NCBI RefSeq assembly: GCF_015207425.1
Contig: NZ_JADEWZ010000024.1
Coordinates: 1 to 64,000 of the forward strand
DNA length: 64,000 bases
Reading direction: 5' to 3'
Source of the DNA: Lusitaniella coriacea LEGE 07157
Lineage (GTDB): Bacteria > Cyanobacteriota > Cyanobacteriia > Cyanobacteriales > Spirulinaceae
A program made the translations under genes and the position numbers. Shown in pieces: positions 36,783-46,499 of the stretch; position 1 is the stretch's first letter; each line of letters begins with the position of its first letter. The notes beneath the pieces are model-generated. The model was not told where the DNA came from and did no database searches. It was given only the letters and a program-made list of their open reading frames with translations.

Positions 36783-37622
36783 TCACACGAGTCCGCGATC
36801 GGTTAAAATTTCATACCCATCCGCCGTCACTAAAACGGTATGCTCGAATTGAGCGGAAAGGGAATTATCCACCGTAACCACCGTCCAACGATCGCGCAGC
36901 GTCCGAGTAAACCGCTTCCCCGCATTCAAAATCGGTTCGATTGCCAGGGTCATTCCCGCTTTCAGCTTGACATTCGGCAGTTCGTTGGTGCGGAAATTAA
37001 ACACTGCCGGTTCTTCGTGTAAATTGCGTCCCACCCCATGACCGGTATAATCCTGCACGACGCTATACCCTTTTTCCTTAACGCAATCTTCAATGGCTCC
37101 CGCAAGATCGAGTAAGGTATTCCCTGCTTTGACCTTTGCGATTCCCGCATACAATGCTTCTTCTGCGGTACGAATTAATTGGTCTGCGGCTGAGGAAACG
37201 CGCCCGACTGGGATAGTAATGCAAGAGTCGCCGTGAAACCCGCCCTGATAGGCTCCCACATCGACCTTTAACACGTCTCCAGTGCGAATGACCTTTTTGG
37301 GGCTGGGAATCCCGTGTACCACCTCATTATTGATCGAAGCGCAAATCGAGGCGGGAAAACCGTGATACCCCTTAAAGCTTGGGGTTGCGCCCATTTGACG
37401 AATTCTCTCTTCGGCGTAGGCATCTAAATCTGCTGTGGTCATTCCCGGTTCGACGCGATCGGCGATTTCAGAGAGGACGGTTGCAACAATCTGGGAAGAT
37501 TGGCGTAAGATTGCAATTTCCGGCTCGGATTTGAGGGCAATTCCGCGACGAGTTTGCTTCATGGGGGGCAATCCGCGCGTTTGGGTTTTGTTGGGAAATA
37601 ATAGATTGGTAAGAATATTCAT
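36783..37622 (-). CDS. map: methionine aminopeptidase, type I
   Basis: Removes the initiator methionine from nascent proteins. The dinuclear metal ligands are visible: D121, D132, H195, E229 and E260, and H103 lies in NNEVVHGIP as the substrate-side histidine. The 279 aa product carries an N-terminal extension of about 25 residues relative to minimal type Ia enzymes. The gene lies 4 bases after the Hsp70-like gene, so it is the last gene of a three-gene unit. A separate upstream promoter is not evident. Confidence 0.95.
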   Translation of the reverse strand: MNILTNLLFPNKTQTRGLPPMKQTRRGIALKSEPEIAILRQSSQIVATVLSEIADRVEPGMTTADLDAYAEERIRQMGATPSFKGYHGFPASICASINNEVVHGIPSPKKVIRTGDVLKVDVGAYQGGFHGDSCITIPVGRVSSAADQLIRTAEEALYAGIAKVKAGNTLLDLAGAIEDCVKEKGYSVVQDYTGHGVGRNLHEEPAVFNFRTNELPNVKLKAGMTLAIEPILNAGKRFTRTLRDRWTVVTVDNSLSAQFEHTVLVTADGYEILTDRGLV

Positions 37623-37626
37623 TTTC

Positions 37627-39396
37627 TTAAAGAAGGGGGAGACTGAGGGGTTCTTCTAGTTTTTGTTGAGTGCCAGCCGCGATCGCGGTGAAATATTGAC
37701 GCAAGCGCTGACATTGTTTGTGGTTAGCACGATAGCATCCCGGTGGATCTTGGGAGAAGAGGGGAGCGACGGTAATGCCCTGATAATCTCGATTGTATTG
37801 GGAATCGACCGTCAGCCAGCCGGCGTTATCTGTGGTGGGAACTAAACCGGAGGGCAAATAGCCCTTTAAGAACGCGAGGAGGCGATCGCGGCAGGTTCGG
37901 GTATTAATGCCTCGTTTTTCCAACCTTTGCAGAATCTCTTCAATCCGAAAAGAATGATTGGGAAGGACGTGCAGGAGTTCTCGCAGTAAAAAATAGTCGC
38001 TGTATTGGTGGTGCAATGCGTCGAGGAGTTGGGGAAAGGCGGGAAGTCTCCCTAACCCCAAAGCAACGAGGGAGGATGTGGGATTATCTTGCGTTTCAAT
38101 CACTTTGGCATTGACCAGTTTTTGCGCCAACCAAGCCTTAATCGCAGGACGAATCGCGATCGCGGTTTTGCCGCTACAAAGGACGTTAACAATGGCATCC
38201 GCAGTCATTCCCCGTTGACTCAAAAGGGCGTTGAGTTGGGCGTTCAATTGCCGGATATATGGATAAATTGCCTGCTGTTCTAAGTCTTTGCGCTCGACCC
38301 CCCACTCTTGTTCGCCGAGTTTGGTGCGAAAAGACTCCTGTTTTTGCAAAATTCGCCAAACGCGCTCGGCGGTTTCTAACAGGCGTTTGCCCCCTGGAAA
38401 AGCTTGTATTTGGAAATAGGCGCGATCGCGCGCGGGTCGATCGGGTTCTCCCGGTTCGGGAATTTCAATCTCCAAATCCTCTAAAAAAGATTGGTGGGGC
38501 AACCATTGCGGATAGATTAATTGATAAAAAATGTCCTGAATCAGCGCGTTACCACCGTAGGGAAAGTGCCACATCCCAAAATCTTCGTGGGTTAATTCCT
38601 CTGGATTTTCCCGCAAATCCACCAGTGCCAACTCTGTTTGAGTCGCTCCACCGTGAACGACTAAAGTCATGCCCCGTGCGGGAAGCTGGCAAACCGAACG
38701 TCCCTCCATCTCCCGCCAAATTCCCCGTCCCAGCATTGCCGCGATCGCTTCTTCTAGAAAAAAGATCCGACTGCTCTCTCGCACTAATCCCGCCCCCAAA
38801 ATCGCCTCTCGCAGGTTGAATCGATAGGCATCGCTCCATCCCACCGGACAGCCGATCGCCACCCCTTCTAGGCGGCTTAAGATGGCGTTGAGGGCTTCTT
38901 CTGAGACTCCCTCCGCTCTCAAATGAGAGGAAGACGGGCTTTGGGGATTGAGCGCTGCCAACAGGTTTTGGAGAGCGAGTTGCAGCCAATAGAGGGGAAC
39001 CGGAGACGAACCATAAACTTGCAATTGCGGTTCCCAGCGCGGTTTTCCCTGAGCGTAGTAAGGAATTGCCGCATCCAAATAGGGTTTGAAACGATCGAGC
39101 AAAATCCCGTCTTTTTGCTGTTGTGCTGCGGATAGGGCGGCGGTTCCCACGGAAATGTTGGAGAGGGGAGAGGATTCCCCCTGTTTTGCCTTTAAGTTCA
39201 AGCGAGCAACGGCGGGAATTGCTGCGTGCTGCCCTTCAGCAGAATCAGATGCCAACCAATGCAGGGGATATTCCTGGGGGGGATTGTCTCGCGCCGTTTT
39301 GGGGAAGGCAACGAGAGTCGCTCTCAATTCGGTTGTCCCCAGATCGATCCCCAAGTGCCAAAAATTATCCGCGATCGTTGCTAAGTTGTCGTACAT
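37627..39396 (-). CDS. Hsp70/actin-fold ATPase-like protein, 589 aa
   Basis: The N-terminus has an ATPase phosphate-1-like motif, [16 protein letters not shown] (residues 16-31). A later stretch, [19 protein letters not shown], resembles phosphate-2, and [14 protein letters not shown] is in the place of the adenosine motif. This supports an actin/Hsp70-fold nucleotide-binding protein, not a canonical DnaK. The segment DSAEGQHA is encoded by a short DNA repeat shared with two other genes. It lies between an acidic coiled-coil protein gene and map with gaps of 21 and 4 bases. The function is unknown. Confidence 0.75.
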   Translation of the reverse strand: MYDNLATIADNFWHLGIDLGTTELRATLVAFPKTARDNPPQEYPLHWLASDSAEGQHAAIPAVARLNLKAKQGESSPLSNISVGTAALSAAQQQKDGILLDRFKPYLDAAIPYYAQGKPRWEPQLQVYGSSPVPLYWLQLALQNLLAALNPQSPSSSHLRAEGVSEEALNAILSRLEGVAIGCPVGWSDAYRFNLREAILGAGLVRESSRIFFLEEAIAAMLGRGIWREMEGRSVCQLPARGMTLVVHGGATQTELALVDLRENPEELTHEDFGMWHFPYGGNALIQDIFYQLIYPQWLPHQSFLEDLEIEIPEPGEPDRPARDRAYFQIQAFPGGKRLLETAERVWRILQKQESFRTKLGEQEWGVERKDLEQQAIYPYIRQLNAQLNALLSQRGMTADAIVNVLCSGKTAIAIRPAIKAWLAQKLVNAKVIETQDNPTSSLVALGLGRLPAFPQLLDALHHQYSDYFLLRELLHVLPNHSFRIEEILQRLEKRGINTRTCRDRLLAFLKGYLPSGLVPTTDNAGWLTVDSQYNRDYQGITVAPLFSQDPPGCYRANHKQCQRLRQYFTAIAAGTQQKLEEPLSLPLL

Positions 39397-39417
39397 CTCA
39401 CTTGCCTATCCTTGAAT

Positions 39418-41169
39418 TCACTCTTCTGATTGTTTGTGGGAAGGATTGCTCCAAGGATCGGTGGCGATTTCTGCGGGTAAAGGGAGAGGTTCTTCTTGCT
39501 TTGAGGTTGAATTTTGCTGCTGGGGGGCATCTTCCCACAAATCGCTGTCTACAGAGAGCGTTTCTAGAGGAACGTTTTCTAAGTTTTCTCCCATGAGTTC
39601 CTGGGGAGGCGATAGGGCTTCTGGAGACGCTTCTAAGGGATTTTGAAACTCTTCTAGGTCTTGGTTGAGCTGTTCGAGTTGGTCGGGTTCTAGGGAGCGT
39701 TCTGAGACGAGTTCTTGCCTGAGTTCTGCTTCCTCTGTGACTAACAGATTTTCGCCGGGAGGGACGGGGGTTTCGGAGATGAATTCTTCCCCATCCACCT
39801 CTTCTGGAAGGGATGCCTCGCGATCGAGCAATTCCGTTAAGGACGTAATCGTATCCGCTAAACTGGGCATTTCCTCTGACCCCGATGGGGGAACTGCTGT
39901 TTCCCCCTCAAAAGTGGAGACGCTTGGGGGTTTGGGGGGAGATTTTGTTTCGTTGAATAGTTCGGCTTCGACGGAGGTGGATTCTCCTTCGGGGGAGGGA
40001 TTGGCAGTGGCGATCGCGTCGGGTTCTTTTGCTCGTTCTTCCCCAAACAATTGTTCTTCTACTCCTTTTTCTGACATTTCGCGATCGACGAATTCTAAGG
40101 GTGGCAATTCTCCTGCTGACAAAGCGGTATCCTCCGGTTCATTTTGCTTTGGTAATGGAGGATTTAAGGGTTCCTCAGAGATAAAAAGACGATCGAGGGG
40201 CTTTTGTTCCGATTCGAGGGGGTCTGAGGCTTCCTCTTTATTGGTATTGAGCTGGAGAAGGGCATCAATTTGCGAATCATCCATTGACTCTATATCCAAA
40301 CTCGAAGCGGGGTCCGCAGGCGGCGCGATCCCGCTTTGGGGATCGCGGGGAATTTCCATTCCGGCAAAGGGATAAAGGACTGGTGCTTCTTGCGGTTCGC
40401 TAGTTTCTTCTTCTTTTGGCGGTAAAACTTCTTCTCCCCCTGCTTCTGTGGGGAGAACGGCACCTTGTTGGCTCCGATCGTACATTCGTTTGAGGGAAGC
40501 CGACAGCGATTGCTCGTAGCCTTGCAAATCTTGCTCCAGCGTCTCAAAAACCGTGCGGAAGGTGGTATCGAGGGTCATGAACAATCGATCGGATTGCTGT
40601 TGCAGTTGCTGGAGTTGTTCGAGGCGACGGGAGGGACTGGGAGGAAGCCAGGTGCCTTCTGGGACGCGATCGCCCGCCTGAACGTTGTAGATCGATTGCG
40701 TTTCAATCTTCTCTAGAGTTTGGGAAACCTGTTGCTGGAGATTTTCGCTGACGCGACCGAGCAACACCTCTAGGAAGTCGGCGATCAGTTGCTGGCGTTG
40801 GGCCTCCAATTGCCGAATTTCTCGCGCTAGGGAGTCTCGTTGCTGGCGCATTGACTCTAATTCCATTTGCCACGGCTGCAACCAAGTTGCCCTTTGAAGA
40901 TTCATTTGCGCGATCGCGGCGCTCGCCACTTGTTCCCCAAGTTGGTCGTGCCACTGCGTTGCACCCTCCCCCAAAGGCGATTGAGACTGCATCGTTGCAG
41001 TTTGCTGGAGAGAGAATAGCCCCTGGCGCACTCGCTCCAAAACCGCCTGAGACTCAGAGAATTGACTCGAATCGGACAGGCTAGAACTCGCGCTATCCCC
41101 GGATAATACGCGATCGAGATCGGCGATCAAAGATTGAATTTGCTTTTGAACAGTCACGGCAAAACCCAA
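39418..41169 (-). CDS. acidic coiled-coil hypothetical protein, 583 aa
   Basis: The first ~215 residues are helical with coiled-coil character (LESMRQQRDSLAREIRQLEA, later EQLQQLQQQSDRLF). The remaining ~370 residues are low-complexity, rich in Glu, Pro and Ser, and probably disordered. No membrane segment. I do not recognise a family. It is the first gene of the unit with the Hsp70-like gene and map, and the two large proteins may act together. Confidence 0.8.
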   Translation of the reverse strand: MGFAVTVQKQIQSLIADLDRVLSGDSASSSLSDSSQFSESQAVLERVRQGLFSLQQTATMQSQSPLGEGATQWHDQLGEQVASAAIAQMNLQRATWLQPWQMELESMRQQRDSLAREIRQLEAQRQQLIADFLEVLLGRVSENLQQQVSQTLEKIETQSIYNVQAGDRVPEGTWLPPSPSRRLEQLQQLQQQSDRLFMTLDTTFRTVFETLEQDLQGYEQSLSASLKRMYDRSQQGAVLPTEAGGEEVLPPKEEETSEPQEAPVLYPFAGMEIPRDPQSGIAPPADPASSLDIESMDDSQIDALLQLNTNKEEASDPLESEQKPLDRLFISEEPLNPPLPKQNEPEDTALSAGELPPLEFVDREMSEKGVEEQLFGEERAKEPDAIATANPSPEGESTSVEAELFNETKSPPKPPSVSTFEGETAVPPSGSEEMPSLADTITSLTELLDREASLPEEVDGEEFISETPVPPGENLLVTEEAELRQELVSERSLEPDQLEQLNQDLEEFQNPLEASPEALSPPQELMGENLENVPLETLSVDSDLWEDAPQQQNSTSKQEEPLPLPAEIATDPWSNPSHKQSEE

Positions 41170-41304
41170 ATGCGAAAATAAGCGAAGCGGGGATCGAGAT
41201 GGCTACCCCTGGTTTTTTATAGCAATTCTCGCTCCTGCAAGGTACATATTTCACTGCCTATTGCCTTAAGCTTTAAGCTTTGTACCTCACCAGACTGAGA
41301 AACG

Positions 41305-41472
41305 CTATATCTTAAAAGAAGCGATCGGACTCACAGCACAGAATATTCCTCCCGAACCCTCAATAACTTTATCCCTTCTTATATCATTTCCTTCTGGTCG
41401 TGCAACCATTAAATCACCCAAAGAACCAGGAGGATGTATTCCCTTCTTGAGGAGTAGGGGGTTTGACCTCAC
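41305..41472 (-). pseudogene. 55-codon fragment or small gene
   Basis: A GTG-initiated frame, too short for most ORF callers, encodes a well-ordered sequence with HPPGSLGDLMVARPEGND in the middle and GGIFCAVSPIAS near the end. It reads like a piece of a conserved protein domain, not random sequence. It may be the remnant of a decayed gene in an 860-base gap, or a genuine small protein. I cannot name the parent family. Confidence 0.4.
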
Positions 41473-41552
41473 AGTTGTAAAGTATTATTGACCGAGACTC
41501 GAATTGCAGGGAAAATCGCAACTTCTTCCGTCTGGTAAGAGCAAAATATCAC

Positions 41553-41673
41553 AATTCACGCTCAATGTGTATGAGAAGCTAAAACCCTTACTCTGCGGTA
41601 ATTTCTTCTGGCTCTTCCCTATTTCTAACAAGGGTTTCAGGGTGTTCACATCAGGCGTAATTCTCACTCTGGC
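41553..41673. repeat. dispersed repeat, uninterrupted copy
   Basis: On the minus strand this reads block A (TTACGCCTGATGTGAACACC) followed directly by block B (CAGAAGAAATTACCGCAGAG). It corresponds to 9578-9792, where a ~100-bp structured insert separates the blocks. A third partial copy of block A lies at 56906-56942. Confidence 0.75.
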
Positions 41674-42031
41674 GAGGCACGCCTTCTCTCGGCTGGGGTA
41701 AAGGGAAAAGGGGAAAAACTGAGTCCCTCATAAAGTAACAAAGCAAGCCGTCTTGTAGAGCGAGAAGGACGCAGAGCGCTTGCTTGCTCTCGTTACGAGG
41801 GAAAGTCTATTCACAGGACTCTAGATAGTGTTAATGTGATAACTCTAAAGGATTTCGTGCTGCTCCCCGCCAAAGATTGAGTTCTGAGCGTTAAAGGGTG
41901 CTAGACAGTACTGTAAGGTAGTGTTGGCTAGTCTGCAAGCGTCAGCGTTGCTGTTTTGCTTGTTGCTTTTCTCTCCAACTTTATTGGGTTGCGTGCGATC
42001 CAACAACAGCGTTTAGAATCTGCTTGAGCTC
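41674..42031. other. gene-free spacer upstream of the CRP-type gene
   Basis: No open frame of interest. GCTTGCTTGCTCTCGTTACG-like short imperfect repeats are present near 41755-41810. The promoter of the CRP-type gene must lie in this spacer, but no operator is clear. Confidence 0.5.
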
Positions 42032-42739
42032 ATGGATGACCGATACAGCTCCCGCGAACAGACCTCTGAAATTAACCAGCTAATCCAATCGGCTCCTTTT
42101 TTTAATGGTTTGCCAGATGAGATTATCGAAAAGGCTACCTGTCATGTAGTCACTCGAAACCACCCACCCAATCAGGTAATTCTGCTGGAAAACGATTGGG
42201 GAGGTTCCGTCTATTTTATTTTGGATGGTTGGGTGAAAATCCGAACCTACAATCTCGATGGCAAAGAAGTCACGCTCAATATTATTGGAAAGGGCGAAAT
42301 TTTTGGTGAAATGGCGGCTTTAGATGAAGTTCCGCGATCGACCGATGTCATCACCCTAACGCCGACTAAAATCAGCAGTATTCCCTCTCAAGATTTTATC
42401 GAGTTGATTCATGCTGAACCGATGGCGGGCGTGCGTTTGGCACAACTGATGGCGACGCGCCTGCGTCAGGTCAATCGGCGACTGCGCTTGAGGGAGGCGG
42501 ATAGTATGTCTCGCGTTGCAGATACGCTGCTGTTTTTGGCAGAAGGACAGGGAAAAGCTCGGAATGAAGGAACGGAAATTCCCAATCTACCCCACCGTGA
42601 GTTAAGCAGTTTGAGTGGATTGGCGCGGGAAACGGTCACGCGAGTTTTAACAAAATTGGAGAAGAAGAATTTAATTGCACGAGAGCAAGATGTATTGCGC
42701 ATTCCCGATGTCGCTGCGCTAGAACGGATTATCTCCTGA
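42032..42739 (+). CDS. CRP/FNR-family transcription regulator (SyCRP-like)
   Basis: The N-terminal cyclic-nucleotide-binding domain contains FGEMAALDEVPRSTD at residues 91-105; the E and R-S-T there fit a cAMP phosphate-binding cassette. The C-terminal winged helix (residues ~160-235) has HRELSSLSGLARETVTRVL as the recognition helix. Similar to cyanobacterial cAMP receptor proteins, but cAMP binding is inferred only from the motif. Length is 235 aa. The DUF2232 gene follows after 7 bases, so the two are co-transcribed. Confidence 0.9.
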   Translation: MDDRYSSREQTSEINQLIQSAPFFNGLPDEIIEKATCHVVTRNHPPNQVILLENDWGGSVYFILDGWVKIRTYNLDGKEVTLNIIGKGEIFGEMAALDEVPRSTDVITLTPTKISSIPSQDFIELIHAEPMAGVRLAQLMATRLRQVNRRLRLREADSMSRVADTLLFLAEGQGKARNEGTEIPNLPHRELSSLSGLARETVTRVLTKLEKKNLIAREQDVLRIPDVAALERIIS

Positions 42740-42746
42740 AATTCCA

Positions 42747-43472
42747 ATGACCAATGATGACTGGACGAGCGATATTAATTGGGTCGATCTCGACGAAGAA
42801 CAAGGGCAGTCTCAGACCGAACCAAAACCGCTCAATAAACCAGAAATACGCGCAAATATCCCCATTGTTACCGTTGAAACGGCATTTTTAGCGAGTACGG
42901 CAAGCTTGTTGTGGCTGATTAATTATTACTTTCCTTTGGGGCCCTTGCTGCGCATCTTTTTCCCGATTCCGATCGCGCTGGTTTATTTGCGTCGAGGTTC
43001 TCGCGCGGCTTGGATGTCCGCTTTAGTCGCAGGATTATTACTGTCGATCCTGATGGGTCCCAATCGCAGCATTATGTTCCTGATGCCCTTTGGGTTGATG
43101 GGGGTACAACTGGGCGCATTTTGGCGGCGGAGAATGGGGTGGTGCTTTTCAATTGCAGCGGGAACGCTATTGGGAATTATTGGTTTCTTTTTCCGCTTCT
43201 GGGTTCTTTCGTTTCTCCTCGGCGAAGACCTCTGGCTATATGTCATTAACCAAATGACCAATGTTGCCGACTGGATATTCCTTTATCTGGGATTGCTCGA
43301 TCGACCTGGGCCCGTTTTAATTCAAGCGATCGCGCTAGGAACGATCGCGATCAATAATTTGATTTATTTGTTTGTGGTGCATTTAGTCGCGCTGCTTCTT
43401 TTCGACCGCTTGGGCAACCCAATCCCCCGTCCTCCCAATTGGGTACAAGCCCTAGTGGAGTATGATTATTGA
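42747..43472 (+). CDS. DUF2232 membrane protein
   Basis: The N-terminal ~45 residues are acidic and cytosolic. About six membrane helices follow, with the family-like block FFPIPIALVYLRRGSRAAWM and later VLSFLLGEDLWLYVINQMT. Length is 241 aa. Related membrane proteins in other bacteria are suspected energy-coupling or biogenesis factors, but no function is proven. It sits between a CRP-type gene and a CobT-like gene. Confidence 0.85.
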   Translation: MTNDDWTSDINWVDLDEEQGQSQTEPKPLNKPEIRANIPIVTVETAFLASTASLLWLINYYFPLGPLLRIFFPIPIALVYLRRGSRAAWMSALVAGLLLSILMGPNRSIMFLMPFGLMGVQLGAFWRRRMGWCFSIAAGTLLGIIGFFFRFWVLSFLLGEDLWLYVINQMTNVADWIFLYLGLLDRPGPVLIQAIALGTIAINNLIYLFVVHLVALLLFDRLGNPIPRPPNWVQALVEYDY

Positions 43473-43544
43473 GTTTGAGAGCGCGGAATTAGATAAAATC
43501 CGTTTGAATCGCCCTAGTTAAGGCTGAAACGGAGACACGGGGAA

Positions 43545-43590
43545 GGGGAGACACGGGGAATTTTTATGATGTGCAAATTGAAGGATTTGA
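43545..43590. repeat. 46-bp dispersed repeat, copy 2
   Basis: Same block as 75-120, with a few substitutions. It lies in the gap before the CobT-like gene, adjacent to GGGGAGACACGG low-complexity sequence. Confidence 0.7.
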
Positions 43591-43645
43591 TATTAACTAT
43601 CGGCTTCAACTCAAAGAGTCGATCGATGGTTCGGCGCTGAGGATT

Positions 43646-44758
43646 ATGATTCGGATTTACACCCAGCAAAGGCGAGGACAGCAATGGCTGCAACACCATC
43701 AACACTGTTGTCCGAGATTTGTTTGTATCCTAGGGTTCACAGAAACGGGGCTGATTGAAGGGATTTCTGCTGCTGGAGCAACCCCTGCCGATCGACAATA
43801 TACCGCGATCGCGGACGCAGAATTTTTGGTCAACGGCGTACAACCCCATCCCAAATACCCCTTACCTCCCCTGCAATGCGGCGCATCTCCAGTTTTCATC
43901 TCCCGCACGGCGATCGAAGCCTTAAAAATTCCCGTCGATCTCATTAATGCAGGTCTTCCCCATCCCCTTCCCGTTCCCGCGATCGACCTCAAGGGTCGTC
44001 CGGCGCGATGCATCACCACCGGACAAGCATTACCCCTAGAAACGGTCAAACACCTGTTTGAGGAGGGATTAGCCTGGGGAGAAGCCTTAATCGCGCGGCA
44101 ACCCAATACCTATTTAATCCTGGGAGAATGCGTTGTGGGCGGCACGACAACCGCCTTGAGCGTTCTGACGGGATTGGGAGTCGATGCCCTTGGGAAAGTC
44201 AACAGCAGCCATCCCCACTGCAATCATTCCCAAAAATGGTCGGTGGTGCAGGAAGGGTTAACCGAAGCGGGGTTGTTGCCAATCTTGGAAGAAGTCGATC
44301 CCTTCGTACTCATTACTGCGGTCGGAGATCCCATGCAAATTGTAGCGGCAGGAATGACGATTGCAGCCAGTCGAAAGGGGGGCGTGTTGTTGGCAGGCGG
44401 GACGCAAATGTTAGCGGTATATGCCCTCGTGCGGGCAATTTCGCGTCGCTATCATCTATTTTGGGAACCCGATCGCGTTGCTGTGGGAACCACGCGCTGG
44501 GTTGCTGAAGATGCCACAGGAGACACGGTGGGTTTAGGGAATACCATTGGAGAGGTTCCCCTTTTAGGGACGACCCTCAGTTTTGCGACTTCTCGGTATT
44601 CCAATCTTCGCGCCTACGAACAAGGATACGTTAAAGAAGGGGTCGGGGCGGGGGGGTGCGCGATCGCGACTCATCTCCATCAAGGATGGACGGGGATGCA
44701 ATTACTGGTTGCAATTGAAACGCTTGTGGCGCAACTCTCCGAGCCGTATAGCCCTTAA
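43646..44758 (+). CDS. nicotinate mononucleotide:5,6-dimethylbenzimidazole phosphoribosyltransferase-like protein (CobT-related, TIGR00303 type)
   Basis: Likely acts in the nucleotide-loop assembly of cobamides. It has the glycine-rich ILGECVVGGTTTALSVL block and GKVNSSHPHCNHSQKW, followed by LLAGGTQMLAVYALV and VGTTRWVAEDATGD. I take ATG 43646 (MIRIYTQQRRGQQWL); upstream sequence of the frame is repeat-derived. The product is 370 aa. No cobalamin riboswitch is seen upstream. Its stop overlaps the convergent coiled-coil gene by 4 bases. Confidence 0.85.
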   Translation: MIRIYTQQRRGQQWLQHHQHCCPRFVCILGFTETGLIEGISAAGATPADRQYTAIADAEFLVNGVQPHPKYPLPPLQCGASPVFISRTAIEALKIPVDLINAGLPHPLPVPAIDLKGRPARCITTGQALPLETVKHLFEEGLAWGEALIARQPNTYLILGECVVGGTTTALSVLTGLGVDALGKVNSSHPHCNHSQKWSVVQEGLTEAGLLPILEEVDPFVLITAVGDPMQIVAAGMTIAASRKGGVLLAGGTQMLAVYALVRAISRRYHLFWEPDRVAVGTTRWVAEDATGDTVGLGNTIGEVPLLGTTLSFATSRYSNLRAYEQGYVKEGVGAGGCAIATHLHQGWTGMQLLVAIETLVAQLSEPYSP

Positions 44759-45150
44759 ACTCGTCCGGATTCCGTGCGGATTCTGCGGGTTAATAACTGC
44801 TCTTCAAGGGCAGCAATGCGGTTGTAAGCAGCCGTAACCTGCGCGGTAAGCCGTCGGATTTGTAGATCGGAAGAAAGACTGTTCTCCTTCTCCACGGCGG
44901 TAGGATTCTCCCAATCGCGACTATCGAGCAAAATATCCTTATGTCGCATTGCCTCATCAACATTATTAGGCTGGGGTAACGGATGGGGTTGAATTTGAAG
45001 AACGCGCTCGAATTGCTCTGCATCCGAAACCGCTTTATGCTGAATATTCAAAAGCAATTCGTCAATTTGTTGGCTCAATCGTTCGACCATGACATACAGG
45101 TCATCAACTTTCCGATTGATTGTTGCAATCTCTCGTTGACAGTCACTCAT
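44755..45150 (-). CDS. coiled-coil hypothetical protein, 131 aa
   Basis: The N-terminal half is a helical coiled-coil (INRKVDDLYVMVERLSQQID) and the C-terminal helix (LTAQVTAAYNRIAALEEQLL) is another. Soluble; no family recognised. Its 3' end overlaps the CobT-like gene by 4 bases in convergent orientation. Confidence 0.75.
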   Translation of the reverse strand: MSDCQREIATINRKVDDLYVMVERLSQQIDELLLNIQHKAVSDAEQFERVLQIQPHPLPQPNNVDEAMRHKDILLDSRDWENPTAVEKENSLSSDLQIRRLTAQVTAAYNRIAALEEQLLTRRIRTESGRV

Positions 45151-45281
45151 AAAATTTCGTCCTATAACGCTGTTGCTTCTTATGCTATGTGTCCTAGAGA
45201 TAAGTGTTGAACTATTCCTGATTCATTTAACTTTTGAAAAGTTTACGGTGCTTTAACATTCTTTAAGGTTTAACTTCAGTA

Positions 45282-46499
45282 ATGCTCAATCGTCGTTCTT
45301 TTTTTAACGGTATTGCCGCACTGGGAATGGTTTTCCTCCTCTCTGGTTGCAATCGCACTCGCCCAGCTCTAAAAATCCTTTTATTGGCTAATTCGATTCC
45401 CTCCCAGTCTATTAGTAAATTTCGCAAGAGTTTAACCCAAAAAACAGCTCTTAGCTTCAAAGCAGAAGCTCAATTGCAACAACTCTATGATTTCCTTGAA
45501 GATTGGAGAGAACAAGGAAAAGAAGCACAAGAAGAACCGTCTTGGATTGACCCTTTGATTGGATTTCTGCCCTTTGTGCGCCAGCGCCCCCCCAAACAAA
45601 CAAATTTAATCACTCTCGGTCATTCTTGGTTGAGTCAAGCGATTCAAAATCAAGTCATTCAACCTCTCAACCCGGACAATTTTTCTCAGTGGAAAAATTT
45701 GCCCTCTTCCTGGCAAGATTTGGTGCGGCGTAACTCAAAAGGTCAACTCGATCCTTCCGGGGAAGTCTGGGGCGCGCCCTATCGTTGGGGAACGACCGCG
45801 ATCGCGTACAATCGCGATAAATTCAAAGCTTTGGATTGGGAATTAACGGATTGGAGTGATTTATGGCGACCGGAATTGCGCGATCGCGTCTCTATTATCG
45901 ATCGACCCAGAGAAGTGATTGGTTTAACCTTAAAAAAGCTCGGTTATTCCTATAACGAGCAAGATTTATCCAAAATTGCCAACTTAAAATCGGAACTTCG
46001 TTCTCTACACCAACAAATCAAATTTTACAGTTCAACTCACTACCTTCAGCCCCTTATTTTGGAAGATGTTTGGGTTGCGGTGGGATGGTCTGCGGATATT
46101 TTGTCCCTTCAAGAGCAATACCCGAATATTGACGCAATTATTCCGCAATCTGGAACGGCTTTATGGACGGATTTATGGGTTGAACCCTCAAGGAAAAATG
46201 CCCCTTCTTCAGAGGCAAAAATAAATACTCAGCCGTCCCTCGAAAATAAATGGATCGATTTTTGCTGGAGGGAAGAAACCGCTCTCCAAATTGCTCTATT
46301 CACGCCTGCATCTTCACCGATTATTTTGGGAATGAATCGTGCAAATCTCCTCGAAACGCTGCAAAATGATCCGCTTCGATTGCCTAATGCTGAAATTATC
46401 GCAAAAAGTGATTTTATTGAGCCTCTCTCTAAAGAAATAGAAAAACAGTACCGCGACTTATGGAAGACAATTATGCCTAATGTGGATTCAGAGTTATGA
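45282..46499 (+). CDS. Tat-type lipoprotein, extracellular solute-binding protein
   Basis: The N-terminus combines a twin-arginine motif (RRSFF, residues 4-8) with a lipobox (LLSGC), so it is predicted to be exported folded and lipid-anchored. The rest resembles spermidine/putrescine- or iron-type periplasmic binding proteins (PotD/SBP family): WGAPYRWGTTAIAYNRDKF near the hinge, and WVAVGWSADIL. No permease or ATPase gene is nearby, so the transporter partner is elsewhere or absent. Length is 405 aa. Confidence 0.85.
   Translation: MLNRRSFFNGIAALGMVFLLSGCNRTRPALKILLLANSIPSQSISKFRKSLTQKTALSFKAEAQLQQLYDFLEDWREQGKEAQEEPSWIDPLIGFLPFVRQRPPKQTNLITLGHSWLSQAIQNQVIQPLNPDNFSQWKNLPSSWQDLVRRNSKGQLDPSGEVWGAPYRWGTTAIAYNRDKFKALDWELTDWSDLWRPELRDRVSIIDRPREVIGLTLKKLGYSYNEQDLSKIANLKSELRSLHQQIKFYSSTHYLQPLILEDVWVAVGWSADILSLQEQYPNIDAIIPQSGTALWTDLWVEPSRKNAPSSEAKINTQPSLENKWIDFCWREETALQIALFTPASSPIILGMNRANLLETLQNDPLRLPNAEIIAKSDFIEPLSKEIEKQYRDLWKTIMPNVDSEL

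Noticed and set aside
39434-40375. Serine-rich + strand frame over the acidic coiled-coil gene
   Set aside because: Ser/Gly-rich antisense shadow of a Glu/Pro/Ser-rich coding sequence, with no start signal or neighbour support.
43473-43645. Cobalamin riboswitch before the CobT-like gene
   Set aside because: I saw no B12-box-like conserved sequence; the stretch is explained by dispersed repeat and leader.
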